A stretch of 64,000 nucleotides of DNA from an uncultured Eggerthella sp. (GTDB lineage Bacteria; Actinomycetota; Coriobacteriia; Coriobacteriales; Eggerthellaceae): assembly GCA_958431815.1 (NCBI GenBank), contig CAUASB010000005.1, positions 1 through 64,000 on the forward strand, in the 5' to 3' direction. Positions 63,861 to 64,000 of the stretch are shown here, one piece after another. The notes under the pieces are model-generated. The model worked only from the letters and a program-made list of their open reading frames with translations. It was not told where the DNA came from and ran no database searches. The position numbers and the translations under genes are program-made. Numbering within the stretch: position 1 is the stretch's first letter; every line of letters starts with the position of its first letter.

Positions 63861-64000
63861 GTTTTATTAACGCCCTTTGGGCGTTCAGGGGCGAATTCGC
63901 TTTGCTGTTCAGGCCAGTGGGGGTCTTGCTGTCCTCTCGAATTCGCTTCGCTCTTCGAGAGGAGGGGCGCTTTCTTGTTCTGGCTTGTTCTGCCGTCCGC
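63861..64000. repeat. Repeat-rich tail at the window end
   Basis: A perfect hairpin AACGCCC-TTT-GGGCGTT (63869-63885) is followed by the two imperfect direct repeats GAATTCGCTTTGCTGTTC (63893-63910) and GAATTCGCTTCGCTCTTC (63939-63956), 16 of 18 bases alike. A CCTCTCGA/TCGAGAGG dyad (63933-63940 with 63955-63962) surrounds the second. No gene is seen. The structure may continue beyond the window. Confidence 0.5.

Noticed and set aside
1..64000. CRISPR arrays, insertion sequences, rRNA genes
   Set aside because: No regularly spaced repeats, transposase frames or rRNA core sequences were seen on either strand.

Overview
The window looks like chromosomal DNA of an anaerobic actinobacterium of the Coriobacteriia, most likely family Eggerthellaceae. 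This is inferred from protein style, a GC content near 58-60 %, and the pairing of a Fix/Cai-type acyl-CoA dehydrogenase module with otherwise compact housekeeping operons. About 57 protein genes and one tRNA can be supported. All lie on the + strand except one small ion-channel gene. There is no prophage, transposase, CRISPR array or rRNA.

Layout. 1-7.5 kb: an acyl-CoA dehydrogenase followed by fixA-fixB-fixC-fixX, an MFS transporter and a LysR regulator, probably one catabolic or respiratory unit. 7.6-27.6 kb: a long, tightly packed housekeeping run holding an ABC-F protein, trmL, scpA-scpB, rluB, tyrA, aroA, cmk, plsC, ispH, trmB, der, plsY, gpsA, ogt, rpe, a cysteine desulfurase, a PHP phosphatase, a Nif3-like protein, a zinc-ribbon coiled-coil protein and a dGTPase. 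27.7-28.9 kb: azlCD, a branched-chain amino acid exporter. 29-32.9 kb: nadA-nadB-nadC-niaR, de novo NAD synthesis with its probable own repressor. 33-40.3 kb: rplS, a structured non-coding stretch, rnhB, yraN, comM, dprA, trmFO and xerC. 40.3-44 kb: uvrA and an anchored protein of unknown function. 44.3-53.2 kb: tRNA-Leu, tig, clpP, clpX, valS, a small membrane zinc-ribbon protein and thrS. 53.3-55.2 kb: trxA and trxB, separated by the inverted channel gene. 55.3-57.6 kb: prfA and prmC, separated by an unusual hairpin element. 58.2-63.7 kb: a T-box leader and ilvD-ilvB-ilvN-ilvC.

Many neighbours overlap by 1-4 bases (TAATG, TGATG or ATGA junctions), so translational coupling is widespread. 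Clear intrinsic terminators close the fix, MFS, azl, rplS, valS, thrS, prmC and ilv units.

The most unusual features are these. (1) Two intergenic elements of about 140 bp (56401-56540 and 63719-63860) have nearly identical end blocks but unrelated cores, each of which folds into one long hairpin. (2) The T-box leader before the ilv operon has a specifier loop that contains no Ile, Val or Leu codon. (3) A terminator lies inside the fix operon. (4) A densely folded, terminator-ended stretch lies between rplS and rnhB. Only sequence reading was possible, so functions rest on recognised motifs and gene order.
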